A stretch of 64,000 nt of DNA from JAGXTF01 sp044224315 (GCA_044224315.1 JBGAKR010000009.1:1-64000); one strand, 5' to 3'. Shown: positions 7,961 through 17,726, numbered from the stretch's first letter. Numbers and translations: made by a program. Notes: a model not told the origin generated them from the sequence alone.

Positions 7961-9633
7961 TGGACTCAGCAATTAAGCCACTGCAACGACTCTGGGAATT
8001 AATATTAAAGGAGCAGAAATACATTCGGTTTTTATATGCTTATGCCATCATATCAGGAGCCATAAGCCTTGTAATACCGCTTGGAATCCAAGCCCTGATG
8101 AGCCTTGTTTTGGGTGGCCAGCTCACCTCAGGGTGGTATATACTGGTAATCATCATTACAGTAGGTGTGTTCATTTCGGGCCTTACCCGGCTGGCGCAAA
8201 TGAGCATTTTGGAAATGATACAGCAAAGACTGTTTGTTAACACTGCATTTGAATTCAGCTCTAAAATAACCGGTGCCAGTTTAAAGAAGAAAAAACACTC
8301 AGGATTTGTTGAATTATCTGAGAAATTTTTAGATGTAATTACTGTGCAAAAAAGTTTTTCCAAATTGATTCTGGATTTTAGTGCTTCACTATTGCAAATC
8401 ATATTTGGTCTTATTTTGCTTATTGCGTACCACCCCTATTTTTTAATATTTGGAGCTACCGTAATAATTGTGGTTACCCTGGTATTAAAGCTAACCTGGA
8501 GCCGCGGAATAAATAGTGCGCGGGTAGAGAGTGATTTTAAATTTAAAACGGCATATTGGATTACTGAAATAGCCCAAAATCGTTCGGTTTTTAATTTAAA
8601 ATCAATACAATCTTTTCACCTTAAAAAAACCGATGTTTACCTGGATGGATATCTAAAAGGACGAAAAGACCACTTTAAAATACTATACAGCCAGGCATTT
8701 ATCGCCGTTATTATCAAGGTAGTGCTTACCTCCGCCCTTATTATTTTGGGAAGCTATCTGCTGGTGCAACAAGATATAAGTTTAGGGCAATTTCTGGCCT
8801 CAGAAATTCTAATTTTAACCTTGCTGAGTGCGGTAGAAAAACTTATTCTCACTGTAGAAAATATCTATGATTCTGGGATTGCATTAGAGAAACTTGGCTA
8901 TGTAACCGACCTGGCTCAACACCACGACAAACCAGAGGAAACGATTATGAAATCGGGTGAATCTCCATCAATCAGCATCGTTTCTAAAATTAACGAAAAT
9001 TCACTGCTCGAAATTAAACCCGGAGAAAAAATAGGAATCTGCGGTATACCGGGTACCGGACGCACCAGAATTCTGAAAACCCTGGTAGGTGAAGTACAGG
9101 CAGACTGGCATGCATTGATTAATAAAGTACCCATAGAAAACATCAATCTAGCCTCATTGGGAGCCAATACCGGTATATGTTTGCAAAGCAATGATGTATT
9201 TGAAGATACCCTTGCACATAATATTTCATTGGGTACCGATACTGATATGGAAGAAATGGCAAAACTTGCCGATGTTTTGAATTTGCACCGCTATATATCC
9301 GCCATTCCGGGTGGTTTTATGCATACAGTAGAGGCACATGAAGGATTACCCACCAATATTATGAAAAAAATAGTGCTGGCCCGGGCCTTATATTCCAAGC
9401 CCAAAATGTTGCTTATCGATGATATTTGGGACGTATTTAACCGCGATGAAATTAACCGAATTATGGATTATATAAACCAGATGGAATGCACACTGGTAGT
9501 AATCAGCAATTACATGCCGGTATTAGAAAAAACCCAGCGTTGCATTTTTATGGACGATGGTGGATTTACCGAATTAGGCAAATTAAACTCCGACAATGTT
9601 TCACCCCAATTAAGACAATTAATATGGATGTAA
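7960..9633 (+). CDS. ABC-transporter permease/ATPase-like protein with a degenerate nucleotide-binding domain
   Basis: 557 residues with the half-transporter layout used in type I secretion and lipid or peptide export: six-helix membrane domain (about 1-320) then an ATPase domain (about 345-557). The ATPase is badly decayed. Walker A reads GIPGTGRT with Arg in place of the essential Lys; the LSGGQ signature is replaced by LPTNIMKK; Walker B is KMLLIDDIW with Asp for the catalytic Glu; the H-loop His is missing (VVISNYMPVL). Only the Q-loop Gln (ICLQSND) and the helix VLARAL are recognisable. The following HlyD and TolC genes overlap it, so it still belongs to an export system. It may be an inactive, slow or partner-dependent transporter. 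Confidence 0.85.
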   Translation: MDSAIKPLQRLWELILKEQKYIRFLYAYAIISGAISLVIPLGIQALMSLVLGGQLTSGWYILVIIITVGVFISGLTRLAQMSILEMIQQRLFVNTAFEFSSKITGASLKKKKHSGFVELSEKFLDVITVQKSFSKLILDFSASLLQIIFGLILLIAYHPYFLIFGATVIIVVTLVLKLTWSRGINSARVESDFKFKTAYWITEIAQNRSVFNLKSIQSFHLKKTDVYLDGYLKGRKDHFKILYSQAFIAVIIKVVLTSALIILGSYLLVQQDISLGQFLASEILILTLLSAVEKLILTVENIYDSGIALEKLGYVTDLAQHHDKPEETIMKSGESPSISIVSKINENSLLEIKPGEKIGICGIPGTGRTRILKTLVGEVQADWHALINKVPIENINLASLGANTGICLQSNDVFEDTLAHNISLGTDTDMEEMAKLADVLNLHRYISAIPGGFMHTVEAHEGLPTNIMKKIVLARALYSKPKMLLIDDIWDVFNRDEINRIMDYINQMECTLVVISNYMPVLEKTQRCIFMDDGGFTELGKLNSDNVSPQLRQLIWM

Positions 9634-10949
9634 ATGAATTGAATCAAAAGTACTTTAGTTACCGAAGATTACACGACAGTCCGTGGGTTTCGCGCAAAAT
9701 AAGGCGAATATTAATTATCGTGTTTTTTGCTTCCTTTTTTGTGCTGTTTTTACCCTGGACCCAGAATATACAAAGCACCGGAAAAGTAACTACTCTGCTT
9801 CCTAACCAAAGACCCCAGGAGATACAGGTAATGATTACAGGTAGAATGGAGAAATGGTATGTGCGTGAGGGTGATTTTGTAAAAAAAGGCGATACCATTG
9901 TCAAAATTTCGGAGACAAAAGAGAGCTATCTTGACCCCGATTTATTAAAACAAACCGACAAACAGGTAAAGGCCAAAGAAAATTCTGTAATGAGTTATTC
10001 CAGCAAAGTTGAGGCCATTAATATGCAAATACAACAGTTGGAAATTAATCGCGATTTAAAATTAAAACAGAGTGAGAATAAACTGCAGCAGGAAATCATG
10101 AAATTGCGCAGTGAGGAAGCAGAATTTGAAGCCGCTAAAACCAATTATACCATAGCTCTAAGCCAGTATCGGCGCGATAGTTTATTATTAACCAAAGGTT
10201 TAAAATCTCCTTTGGATGTTGAAAACAAAAAATCCAAATTACAGGAAACCATTTCAAAATTAATTTCGGCAGAAAATAAAGTAAATAGTGCAAAAAATTC
10301 GGTTGAAAATGCCCGATTTGAAATACGAAATGTTAGTGCAGAATACAACGAAAAACTGGCCAAAGCCGAAGGTGACAGATTTAGCACAATCAGCGCCCAG
10401 ATGGAAGCAGAGGCCGATGTAAGTAAGTTGCGCAATTCATATTCGAATTATTTAATTCGGAATGGTTTTTACATAATTACGGCACCACAGGATGGGTATA
10501 TTTCAAAATCCATAGCCAAAGGTGTGGGAGAAACAATCAAAGAAGGTTCGGCAGTTTGCACCATTATGCCATCGAAAATCAGCCACGCCGTAGAGTTATT
10601 TATCGATCCGGTGGATATGCCGTTGATTCATAAGGGAAACAGAGTACGATTTGTTTTCGATGGCTGGCCCACGGTTTTCTTTTCTGGCTGGCCCGAGTTT
10701 ACCTATGGTACCTTCCCCGGCGAAGTTTTTGCCATTGATAATATTCCATCCGAAAATGGCAAATACAGGGTGCTTGTTTCGCCCGAGTTGAAGGATAAAA
10801 AATGGCCCGAACAACTAAGGGTTGGGACAGGTGCGAGGGGGTATTTATTATTAAGAAATGTACCCATTTGGTATGAATTATGGAGGCAATGGAATGGCTT
10901 TCCACCCGATTATTACAAATCCAAATCATCACCTAAGCCCGCTAAATAA
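9624..10949 (+). CDS. HlyD-family periplasmic adaptor (membrane fusion) protein
   Basis: Links the inner-membrane transporter to the TolC-like channel. One N-terminal membrane segment (RRILIIVFFASFFVLFLPW), a first half-lipoyl strand (MEKWYVREGDFVKKGDTIVKI), a long coiled-coil hairpin (about residues 110-280) rich in Lys/Glu/Gln, and the second half-lipoyl region (YIITAPQDGYISKSIAKGVGETIKEG) are all visible. The ATG at 9624 is chosen: it overlaps the ABC gene end by 10 bases and gives a normal 441-residue protein; a longer in-frame start at 9486 lies deep inside the ABC gene. The stop shares one base with the tolC-like start. Confidence 0.9.
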   Translation: MDVNELNQKYFSYRRLHDSPWVSRKIRRILIIVFFASFFVLFLPWTQNIQSTGKVTTLLPNQRPQEIQVMITGRMEKWYVREGDFVKKGDTIVKISETKESYLDPDLLKQTDKQVKAKENSVMSYSSKVEAINMQIQQLEINRDLKLKQSENKLQQEIMKLRSEEAEFEAAKTNYTIALSQYRRDSLLLTKGLKSPLDVENKKSKLQETISKLISAENKVNSAKNSVENARFEIRNVSAEYNEKLAKAEGDRFSTISAQMEAEADVSKLRNSYSNYLIRNGFYIITAPQDGYISKSIAKGVGETIKEGSAVCTIMPSKISHAVELFIDPVDMPLIHKGNRVRFVFDGWPTVFFSGWPEFTYGTFPGEVFAIDNIPSENGKYRVLVSPELKDKKWPEQLRVGTGARGYLLLRNVPIWYELWRQWNGFPPDYYKSKSSPKPAK

Positions 10950-12364
10950 TGAAGAAAAAAACGCAAATATTTATTGCCTTTTTTATTGGTATTTTGACTC
11001 CCGTTCTCGGTCAGGGTACTACCATTTTAGACCTCAGGGATGTATTAATGCTGGTAAAACAAAATCATCCGGTAGCAATACAGGCAGGCATTGTAGCCGA
11101 CCAGGGCGATGCTTATTTATTAAAAGCACGCGGAGAATTCGATCCTAAATTTAGTTTCGAAAAAAACAACAAATTTTACACCGGTAAAAATTATTACGAT
11201 TTAGCCAGTTATGGGCTTTCTGTGCCTACCTGGCCTGGTGCCGATTTGTATTTGGGTACCAATCAAAACAGCGGGGTATATTTAAATCCCGATGAAACCA
11301 CACCCCCGGGTGGATTGTCGGCCATCGGAGGTAATATTTCGTTGCTGCGAAACCTCATTACCGACCAAAGACGCACATTGCTGAAGCAAGCCAAATTGCT
11401 TAAAACCCAAAATCAGGCCGTGCGCAGTTTATACCTCAATCAATTGTGTGCCGATGTGCTGCAGGCTTATACCGATTGGTATATTGCCTGGAAAGAACAG
11501 GAGATGTATAAAAATGCCCTCAGCCTCACTGAAACCCGATTAAAGCAAATTCGCGAAGAGGTTGCCGCCGGCAGCAAAGCCGCAGTGGATACACTCGAAT
11601 CGGCCGTACAACTGCTCAATTTCGGAATTTCTTTAAAAGAAGCCCGACTGAAACTGTTGAAAAGCAAATTAGCCCTGAGTGTGCATTTGTGGAACCCTGA
11701 AGGAAAACCTTTGGAACCCGGCGAAAATGTGATACCCGCAGAAACAGGCTTTTCATTTTTAGATACAATGGCAAGGCAGTTTAACGATAGCAACTGGAAC
11801 AGCAGAATGGCAAGCGAGCATCCTTTGCTTGTATCGGCAAACCTGGATGTGCAATCTTCGATGCTGGATGTGCGGTTAAAAAAGCAGAATCTGCTACCCG
11901 ATTTAAGCCTGAAATACCGCATGCTGGCGCCGGGAAGCCTGTTTGAGGCCAATGGATATACTACAGACAATTACCAGTTTGGGATTAAATTTGGTACCAG
12001 CTTGTTTCTGCGAAAAGAACGCGGAGAATATCAACTGGCAAGGTTAAAACAGCAATCGTACGAATGGAAATTTACCCAGAAAAACCGCGAGTTGAGCAAC
12101 AAATCAAACGCATTGTGGCAGCAGCGCAACACTTATGCAGGTATAGCCCGGGATTATGGGCAGGTAGTGGATGGCTACGACGCTTTGTACAAAACAGAGT
12201 TAACCCGCATGGATGCGGGAGAAAGCAATATGTTTCTGGTAAATACACGAGAGTTGAGATTGATAGATTCGCGCCTGAAATGGATACAATACAACCGAAA
12301 ATATATTGAGAGCAATATAGACTACCTCGAAAATGCAGGTGTATTGTGGAACCTGCTGAACTAA
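10949..12364 (+). CDS. TolC-family outer membrane efflux channel
   Basis: 471 residues with a signal peptide (KKKTQIFIAFFIGILTPVLG) followed by the helical repeat pattern of outer membrane efflux proteins; the LYLNQLCADVLQAYTDWYIAWKEQEMY stretch and the later NKSNALWQQRNTYAGIARDY stretch correspond to the two pseudo-repeats. Its ATG overlaps the HlyD stop (TAATG). Last gene of the operon; forms the outer-membrane exit duct of the tripartite exporter. No terminator hairpin was identified in the 165-base gap before gyrB. Confidence 0.88.
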   Translation: MKKKTQIFIAFFIGILTPVLGQGTTILDLRDVLMLVKQNHPVAIQAGIVADQGDAYLLKARGEFDPKFSFEKNNKFYTGKNYYDLASYGLSVPTWPGADLYLGTNQNSGVYLNPDETTPPGGLSAIGGNISLLRNLITDQRRTLLKQAKLLKTQNQAVRSLYLNQLCADVLQAYTDWYIAWKEQEMYKNALSLTETRLKQIREEVAAGSKAAVDTLESAVQLLNFGISLKEARLKLLKSKLALSVHLWNPEGKPLEPGENVIPAETGFSFLDTMARQFNDSNWNSRMASEHPLLVSANLDVQSSMLDVRLKKQNLLPDLSLKYRMLAPGSLFEANGYTTDNYQFGIKFGTSLFLRKERGEYQLARLKQQSYEWKFTQKNRELSNKSNALWQQRNTYAGIARDYGQVVDGYDALYKTELTRMDAGESNMFLVNTRELRLIDSRLKWIQYNRKYIESNIDYLENAGVLWNLLN

Positions 12365-12529
12365 AGCGCATTTTTTAGGGTCTTTTTAGGCCGTTAGAAT
12401 GGGGTATTTTGCCCCCCATTAATGCATAGAAAAACTTGTGGATAATTATGCCATTTAATCCGCTGCAATCATAGGCTTTACGGGCATTCTGATGTATTTT
12501 TACACCCTGATATTTTTTGAATAAAATAA

Positions 12530-14479
12530 ATGACTGACAACAAAGGAAATTACGGAGCAGACAACATCCAGGTGCTGGAAGGTTTGGAAGCAGTGCGCAA
12601 ACGCCCTGCCATGTACATTGGTGATATTGGCTCGAAGGGTTTACACCACCTTGTGTATGAGGTAGTTGACAACAGTATAGACGAGGCATTGGCCGGATAC
12701 TGTAAAAATATTACTGTTACCATACTGCCTGGTAATTCTATACGCGTACTGGATGATGGACGTGGAATTCCCACCGGAATGCATACCAAAGAGAACCGCA
12801 GCGCCCTTGAGGTGGTGATGACCGTATTGCATGCCGGAGGTAAATTTGATAAAGATACCTATAAAGTTTCGGGTGGATTGCACGGGGTGGGTGTGAGTTG
12901 CGTAAACGCACTGAGTAAACACTTGCATGTACGCGTATTCCGTGAAGGCAAAATTTTTGAACAGGAATACAGCTGCGGCAAACCTTTGTACGAAGTTAGG
13001 GTTATCGGCGAATCGGATAAAACCGGAACTGAAGTAACCTTCACCCCCGATGATTCTATTTTTCAGGTTTCAGAATACAATTTTGAAACCCTTCAAAATC
13101 GCGTACGTGAGCTATCATTTTTGAACAAGGGTATACGATTGTCTCTCACCGATGAAAGAGAAGCAGACGAAGATGGAAAATTCCATTCTGAAGAATTTTA
13201 CAGCGAAGGTGGATTGAAAGAATTTGTTCGTTTTATTGATGGCACCCGCGAACGTCTGATACCCGAGCCAATTTATGCCGAAAGTGATAAACAAGGATTC
13301 CCTGTTGAAATTGCTTTTCAATACAATACCGGATATTCAGAAAATCTGCATAGTTATGTAAATAATATTAATACCATAGAAGGGGGTACCCACGTTGCCG
13401 GTTTCCGCCGCGCACTTACACGCACCCTGAAAGCCTACGCCGAGAAACAAAAATTACTTGAAAAAGTAAAAATTGAAATCAGTGGTGAAGATTTCCGTGA
13501 AGGACTTACCGGAGTAATTTCTGTTAAAGTTGCCGAACCCCAGTTTGAAGGACAAACCAAAACCAAACTTGGAAACAACGAGGTAATGGGTGCTGTGGAT
13601 ATTGCAGTTGGTGAAATGCTGGAAAACTACCTGGAAGAAAACCCCAAAGAAGCCAAAATTATAGTTGATAAAGTAATAGTAGCAGCACAAGCACGCGCAG
13701 CTGCTAAAAAAGCCCGCGAAATGGTGCAGCGCAAAGGTGCCATGAGTGGAATGGGACTACCCGGTAAACTTAGTGACTGCTCTAAAACCGACCCAACTGT
13801 ATGCGAAATATTCCTGGTGGAGGGAGATTCTGCAGGTGGAACAGCCAAACAGGGCCGTGACCGCGAATTCCAAGCTATTCTGCCACTTAGAGGAAAAATT
13901 CTGAACGTAGAAAAAGCCCTGGAACATAAAATCTATGATAACGAAGAAATTCGCAATATGTTCACCGCATTGGGTGTACATATCGGAACCAATGAGGAAG
14001 GGGCAAAAGAACTGAATCTCGAAAATCTTCGCTATCACAAAGTTGTAATTATGACAGATGCGGACGTAGACGGCAGCCATATTCGCACCCTGATTCTTAC
14101 ATTATTCTTCCGCCATATGAAAAAACTGGTTGAAAACGGATATCTGTATATTGCTACGCCTCCGCTCTATCAGGTAAAAAAAGGTACCAAAAGCGCCTAT
14201 GCCTGGAGTGATGCCGACCGTGATGCCAAAATTAAAATGCTGGCCGGTGATGGCAAAGAAGAATCTGTGGGTGTGCAACGCTATAAAGGTTTGGGAGAAA
14301 TGAACGCCGAGCAGTTGTGGGAAACCACCATGGACCCAGCCCGTCGCACATTCAAACAAGTTACCCTTGACAGCGCCGCTGAAGCCGATCGTATTTTTAG
14401 TATGTTGATGGGTGATGAAGTTCCTCCACGCCGTGAGTTTATTGAAACCCACGCCAAATACGCTAAAATCGACGTGTAA
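12530..14479 (+). CDS. gyrB: DNA gyrase subunit B
   Basis: ATPase subunit of the enzyme that introduces negative supercoils. GHKL motifs are complete: EVVDNSIDEALAG, VLDDGRGIP and GGLHGVGVSCVNAL. The TOPRIM region has EIFLVEGDSAGGTAKQGR and MTDADVDGSHI, and the C-terminal QRYKGLGEMNAEQLWETT is diagnostic. GyrB versus ParE is decided by close overall fit to GyrB and by length (649 residues, typical for Bacteroidota GyrB). Stands alone, followed by a strong terminator. The upstream 12365-12529 contains AT-rich DNA with no clear promoter box. Confidence 0.95.
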   Translation: MTDNKGNYGADNIQVLEGLEAVRKRPAMYIGDIGSKGLHHLVYEVVDNSIDEALAGYCKNITVTILPGNSIRVLDDGRGIPTGMHTKENRSALEVVMTVLHAGGKFDKDTYKVSGGLHGVGVSCVNALSKHLHVRVFREGKIFEQEYSCGKPLYEVRVIGESDKTGTEVTFTPDDSIFQVSEYNFETLQNRVRELSFLNKGIRLSLTDEREADEDGKFHSEEFYSEGGLKEFVRFIDGTRERLIPEPIYAESDKQGFPVEIAFQYNTGYSENLHSYVNNINTIEGGTHVAGFRRALTRTLKAYAEKQKLLEKVKIEISGEDFREGLTGVISVKVAEPQFEGQTKTKLGNNEVMGAVDIAVGEMLENYLEENPKEAKIIVDKVIVAAQARAAAKKAREMVQRKGAMSGMGLPGKLSDCSKTDPTVCEIFLVEGDSAGGTAKQGRDREFQAILPLRGKILNVEKALEHKIYDNEEIRNMFTALGVHIGTNEEGAKELNLENLRYHKVVIMTDADVDGSHIRTLILTLFFRHMKKLVENGYLYIATPPLYQVKKGTKSAYAWSDADRDAKIKMLAGDGKEESVGVQRYKGLGEMNAEQLWETTMDPARRTFKQVTLDSAAEADRIFSMLMGDEVPPRREFIETHAKYAKIDV

Positions 14480-14502
14480 TTTAAAAACAAAAAATATCAA
14501 AA

Positions 14503-14530
14503 AAGAGAGGCCAAAAGCCTCTCTTTTTTT
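14503..14530 (+). terminator. Rho-independent terminator after gyrB
   Basis: Stem AGAGAGGC / GCCTCTCT with loop CAAAA-type bases, followed by a run of T, begins 24 bases after the gyrB stop. The T-run leads directly into the promoter box of the next gene. Confidence 0.85.
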
Positions 14531-14538
14531 TACTTTTG
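14531..14538 (+). promoter_or_regulatory. -7 promoter box TACTTTTG directly before the zinc-ribbon gene
   Basis: An exact TAnnTTTG match ends 5 bases before the ATG at 14544 and begins right at the end of the gyrB terminator T-run. Such spacing implies a leaderless transcript. The -33 region would lie inside the terminator stem. Confidence 0.45.
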
Positions 14539-14543
14539 ATTGC

Positions 14544-14819
14544 ATGAATGAAAGAGACTACCCACCCCAGTGCCCGGTTTGCCAGCAAACCGTTATTCAT
14601 GCTGAAGTAAAAGACCGCGACGGATTTCGCATTCAATTAGACTCCGACTCACTTTGGCGCTGGTTGGGAAATGTTTTTGTAGAGCTGGGATATTATGGAA
14701 GAAGCAAAAAAAGTTGCTATTGCCAAAACTGCGGATTATTGATGTACTATTTAAATCCGAAGGAGAAAATAAAATTGCAAAAACGCATTGATAAAGCCAA
14801 TGAAAACAATGCTAATTAA
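14544..14819 (+). CDS. Small zinc-ribbon protein of unknown function
   Basis: 91 residues with two CxxC pairs, CPVC near residue 10 and CQNC near residue 60, which together form a zinc ribbon, and a Lys-rich C-terminus (NPKEKIKLQKRIDKANENN). The ATG at 14544 is preferred over upstream in-frame starts because it follows the gyrB terminator and a promoter box. No family with known role was recognised. Its 3' end overlaps the convergent gene by 8 bases. Confidence 0.7.
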   Translation: MNERDYPPQCPVCQQTVIHAEVKDRDGFRIQLDSDSLWRWLGNVFVELGYYGRSKKSCYCQNCGLLMYYLNPKEKIKLQKRIDKANENNAN

Positions 14820-15225
14820 TCTCAAAATCTATTAAGCCCTTAGCGGTGCACTTAGTTTCCAAAGATATTAAATAGCTGCACAATAATGCATCTTTAAAAT
14901 CACGGTAAATTAAAGTGCGGTTTTGAAATTTTACCCCAAATCCATGCCGCATTTTTACAGGCTCTACCGCCTCTACTCCATCGGCAAAACTTACCATTCC
15001 TCCATCTGTAAAATTTACCGGTGGCAATGCCGTTTTGTCTGAAATATTTTCTACCCCAATAACTAAATCTGCACTGCCGGGGTTCAAAACTATCATTGCC
15101 CTTTTTAACTGAATCAATTGTTTTTGAGTATGCCTAAGTCGTTTACTTAAGACATAAACAATAATGAGTATTACAGGGATAAAAACCAAATCAAAAAAAC
15201 CAAGAATTTTAATTAATTCTTCCAT
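14812..15225 (-). CDS. Hypothetical membrane-anchored protein
   Basis: 137 residues with one N-terminal membrane helix (FFDLVFIPVILIIVYVLSKRL) and a soluble C-terminal part. It lies 8 bases downstream of the LolE-type permease gene on the same strand and is probably co-transcribed with it. No family recognised; the N-terminus looks like a single-pass anchor facing the cytoplasm or periplasm. Convergent with the zinc-ribbon gene. Confidence 0.6.
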   Translation of the reverse strand: MEELIKILGFFDLVFIPVILIIVYVLSKRLRHTQKQLIQLKRAMIVLNPGSADLVIGVENISDKTALPPVNFTDGGMVSFADGVEAVEPVKMRHGFGVKFQNRTLIYRDFKDALLCSYLISLETKCTAKGLIDFEIN

Positions 15226-15233
15226 TTTATTTT

Positions 15234-16466
15234 TTATTGAAAGCGCATGGTTTTAACGGGTGTAAGCCTGGAAATAACCATGGCTGGCAAAAACAGTACT
15301 ATAAAACAAATAAGCAGGGTGCCGATATTTACAACTGGCAAATGCCAAGGCTCAATATCAATGAGTACATGATTTACATAGTAGGTTTCCATGGGTAATT
15401 TAATCAGTTGATATTTTTGTTGAATTAAACAAAAACTTATTCCGATAAAATTTCCGATAAATAATCCTACAAAGGCAATAAACATAGCCTGGTAAATAAA
15501 AATTTGACGCAATTTGGCATTGCCTGCACCCATGGCTTTTAACACCCCTACCATTTGGGTGCGTTCGGTAATTAAAATTAACAATGTAGTGCACATGTTA
15601 ATGCAGGCTACCAAAATCATTAAACCCAGAATAATTACTACGTTTGTATCCAACAGACTCAACCAATCGAAAATCTGACGGTTATACCGTTGTACTGTAT
15701 TAATATTAAAAGTTCCTGCAGGCAATTGGTTTGCAATGGCATCGCTCACCGCGGGGGCTTTGGTAAAATCGCTTAGTTTTAATTCCCATTGTGTGAACGT
15801 GGTAGACTTGGGCAACATTTTGCGGATCAACCCTCGATACGTTACAATTAAACTTCGATCAAAATCTTCAAGCCCGGTAGAAAAAATACCACATATTACC
15901 GGCACAATGGCACGTGCATTCTGCAAACCTTCAATTTCATCCTTCAAAAATATTACCTGTAAATGCTCCCCAATTTTCAGGTTCAGCCGCTTGGCTGTGG
16001 CATCCGAAATCAGAACCTGATTGGTATCTTTATTAAAATCGGGAATTTTACCCGCGATTAAGTTCGCTTGTAAAAAATCAAAATTATAATCTTTGTCTAC
16101 ACCTTTGGCCACCATGCCATCAATTTCTTCATCGGCGCGAATAATACAAGGGCGCATGGCACATGTAGAAACCGAGCTTACACCCGCAACTGATTTAATT
16201 TTTTCCCCCAGTTTTTCTTTATTCGCATCCATAGGCACTGGCACAGCGCCTTCGGTATTGCTGATATCATCGATTACGATGTGACCGTTAATTCCAATAA
16301 TTTTCTCTTTAATTCCATTTTGAAAGCCCGAAACCGTTGCCAGCGCTATAATCATCACCGCACTGCTAAGGGCAACTGCAACTATTGCCAATCGAATGAT
16401 GGTTTTTGAGAACGATTTTTGTTCTTTTGCAGAGAGGTGCCGGGCAATTAATAGCGGCCAATTCAT
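15234..16466 (-). CDS. LolC/LolE-type FtsX-like ABC permease
   Basis: 410 residues with the four-helix FtsX/MacB layout: helix 1 near the N-terminus (IIRLAIVAVALSSAVMIIALATVSGF), a large periplasmic domain, and three C-terminal helices. The 'S-x-AVMIIALATVSGFQ-x-G-I-K-x-K' start is characteristic of LolC/LolE, which pull lipoproteins from the inner membrane for transfer to the outer membrane. The ATG at 16464-16466 gives the usual MNWPLLIARHL beginning; it lies in a CATG palindrome that also contains the start of the divergent NamZ-like gene. A LolD ATPase is not adjacent. Confidence 0.85.
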   Translation of the reverse strand: MNWPLLIARHLSAKEQKSFSKTIIRLAIVAVALSSAVMIIALATVSGFQNGIKEKIIGINGHIVIDDISNTEGAVPVPMDANKEKLGEKIKSVAGVSSVSTCAMRPCIIRADEEIDGMVAKGVDKDYNFDFLQANLIAGKIPDFNKDTNQVLISDATAKRLNLKIGEHLQVIFLKDEIEGLQNARAIVPVICGIFSTGLEDFDRSLIVTYRGLIRKMLPKSTTFTQWELKLSDFTKAPAVSDAIANQLPAGTFNINTVQRYNRQIFDWLSLLDTNVVIILGLMILVACINMCTTLLILITERTQMVGVLKAMGAGNAKLRQIFIYQAMFIAFVGLFIGNFIGISFCLIQQKYQLIKLPMETYYVNHVLIDIEPWHLPVVNIGTLLICFIVLFLPAMVISRLTPVKTMRFQ

Positions 16467-17685
16467 GTGGAGGGTCAAAAATACTAAGATAAGCCTGTAT
16501 TTGGTTTATGTTTTTCTGGGGTTTCAGGCAAATTTTTTGTTTGCCCAAACCCATATTGTAAAACCGGGTGCCTGGCAAACCCAGGATTACGTACCCCTGC
16601 TGATAAATAAAAAGGTAGGAATCATAGCCAACCAAACCAGCACCATTGGTAGAACCCATCTGGTAGATACATTAATTGCATCGGGTATAACCATTAAAAC
16701 CATTTTTGCTCCCGAACATGGTTTCCGCGGTGAGGCCGCCAATGGTGAGGATGTATTTGACGGAAAAGATGTAAAAACCGGATTGCCCATTGTTTCACTT
16801 TATGGTTCTCGGATAAAACCAACGGCCGAAAATCTGTCTGGCATTGATATTCTGGTTTTCGACATTCAGGATGTAGGTGTGCGCTATTATACCTACCTCA
16901 CTACCCTGCATTATGTAATGGAAAGCTGCGCCGAAAACAATATTCCATTGATGGTTTTAGACAGACCCAACCCAAATGGGCATTACTTGGATGGCCCCAT
17001 TCTGGATTCAACACAGAAAAGCATGGTGGGTGTTGATCCTATTCCACTCGTACATGGCATGACCCTGGGTGAGCTTGCCAAAATGATGAATGGAGAAGGA
17101 TGGCTGAAGAACCATCTTAGCTGCAGCCTTTCTATCATTCCGGTTTTAAACTGGAACCATAATACTCAGTACAAACTTCCCATTGCGCCATCGCCCAACC
17201 TGCAATCCTTTGAATCTATAATTCTATACCCAACCATGGGCTTGTTTGAGGGCACAGAGATGAGCATGGGCCGCGGCACAGAGCATCCTTTTGAATGTTT
17301 TGGTGCACCCTGGTTAAAAGTAGGGCATTATGATTTTGTACCCCATAATATTCCTGGTCGTACGGTAAATCCGCCATTTTTAAACGATACCTGCCATGGT
17401 TTTTTGGTAACTGATTTTGCACGCAATTACCTCGTAGACTATCGCAGTATATACCTGGAATGGCTTGAACTGCTGGTCCACGAATGCCCAGATACCACCA
17501 AATTCTTTAACCCGTTTTTTGACAAACTTGCAGGTACTAAGGAACTGAAACGCCAATTACTGGCAGGCAAAACAGCGGCTGAAATTCGAAAATCCTGGAA
17601 ACCAGGATTGCAAAAGTTTGAAATCAAACGCAAACCCTACCTACTTTACCCTTACGACCCACAGGCAGGGTTGATTACGGAGTGA
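16465..17685 (+). CDS. namZ: DUF1343 protein, NamZ-like exo-beta-N-acetylmuramidase
   Basis: The DUF1343 family includes the characterised NamZ enzymes, which release terminal MurNAc from peptidoglycan fragments. Recognisable family motifs are KVGIIANQTS, FAPEHGFRGEAANGE, GIDILVFDIQDVGVRYYTY, VLDRPNPNG and GRGTEHPFECFGAPW. The ATG at 16465 gives a signal peptide (KISLYLVYVFLGFQANFLFAQ) and 406 residues; an upstream in-frame ATG at 16396 would add 23 residues from inside the divergent gene and is less likely. Exported, periplasmic. Symbol is by family membership, not experiment. Confidence 0.85.
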   Translation: MWRVKNTKISLYLVYVFLGFQANFLFAQTHIVKPGAWQTQDYVPLLINKKVGIIANQTSTIGRTHLVDTLIASGITIKTIFAPEHGFRGEAANGEDVFDGKDVKTGLPIVSLYGSRIKPTAENLSGIDILVFDIQDVGVRYYTYLTTLHYVMESCAENNIPLMVLDRPNPNGHYLDGPILDSTQKSMVGVDPIPLVHGMTLGELAKMMNGEGWLKNHLSCSLSIIPVLNWNHNTQYKLPIAPSPNLQSFESIILYPTMGLFEGTEMSMGRGTEHPFECFGAPWLKVGHYDFVPHNIPGRTVNPPFLNDTCHGFLVTDFARNYLVDYRSIYLEWLELLVHECPDTTKFFNPFFDKLAGTKELKRQLLAGKTAAEIRKSWKPGLQKFEIKRKPYLLYPYDPQAGLITE

Positions 17686-17726
17686 ATAAAAATCCATACA
17701 CTGTAAAACCATTGTTACAGAAAGGT

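Noticed and set aside
9486..9623. Longer N-terminus of the HlyD-like protein
   Set aside because: It would lie inside the ABC gene and has no membrane or coiled-coil features; the ATG at 9624 fits family and spacing.
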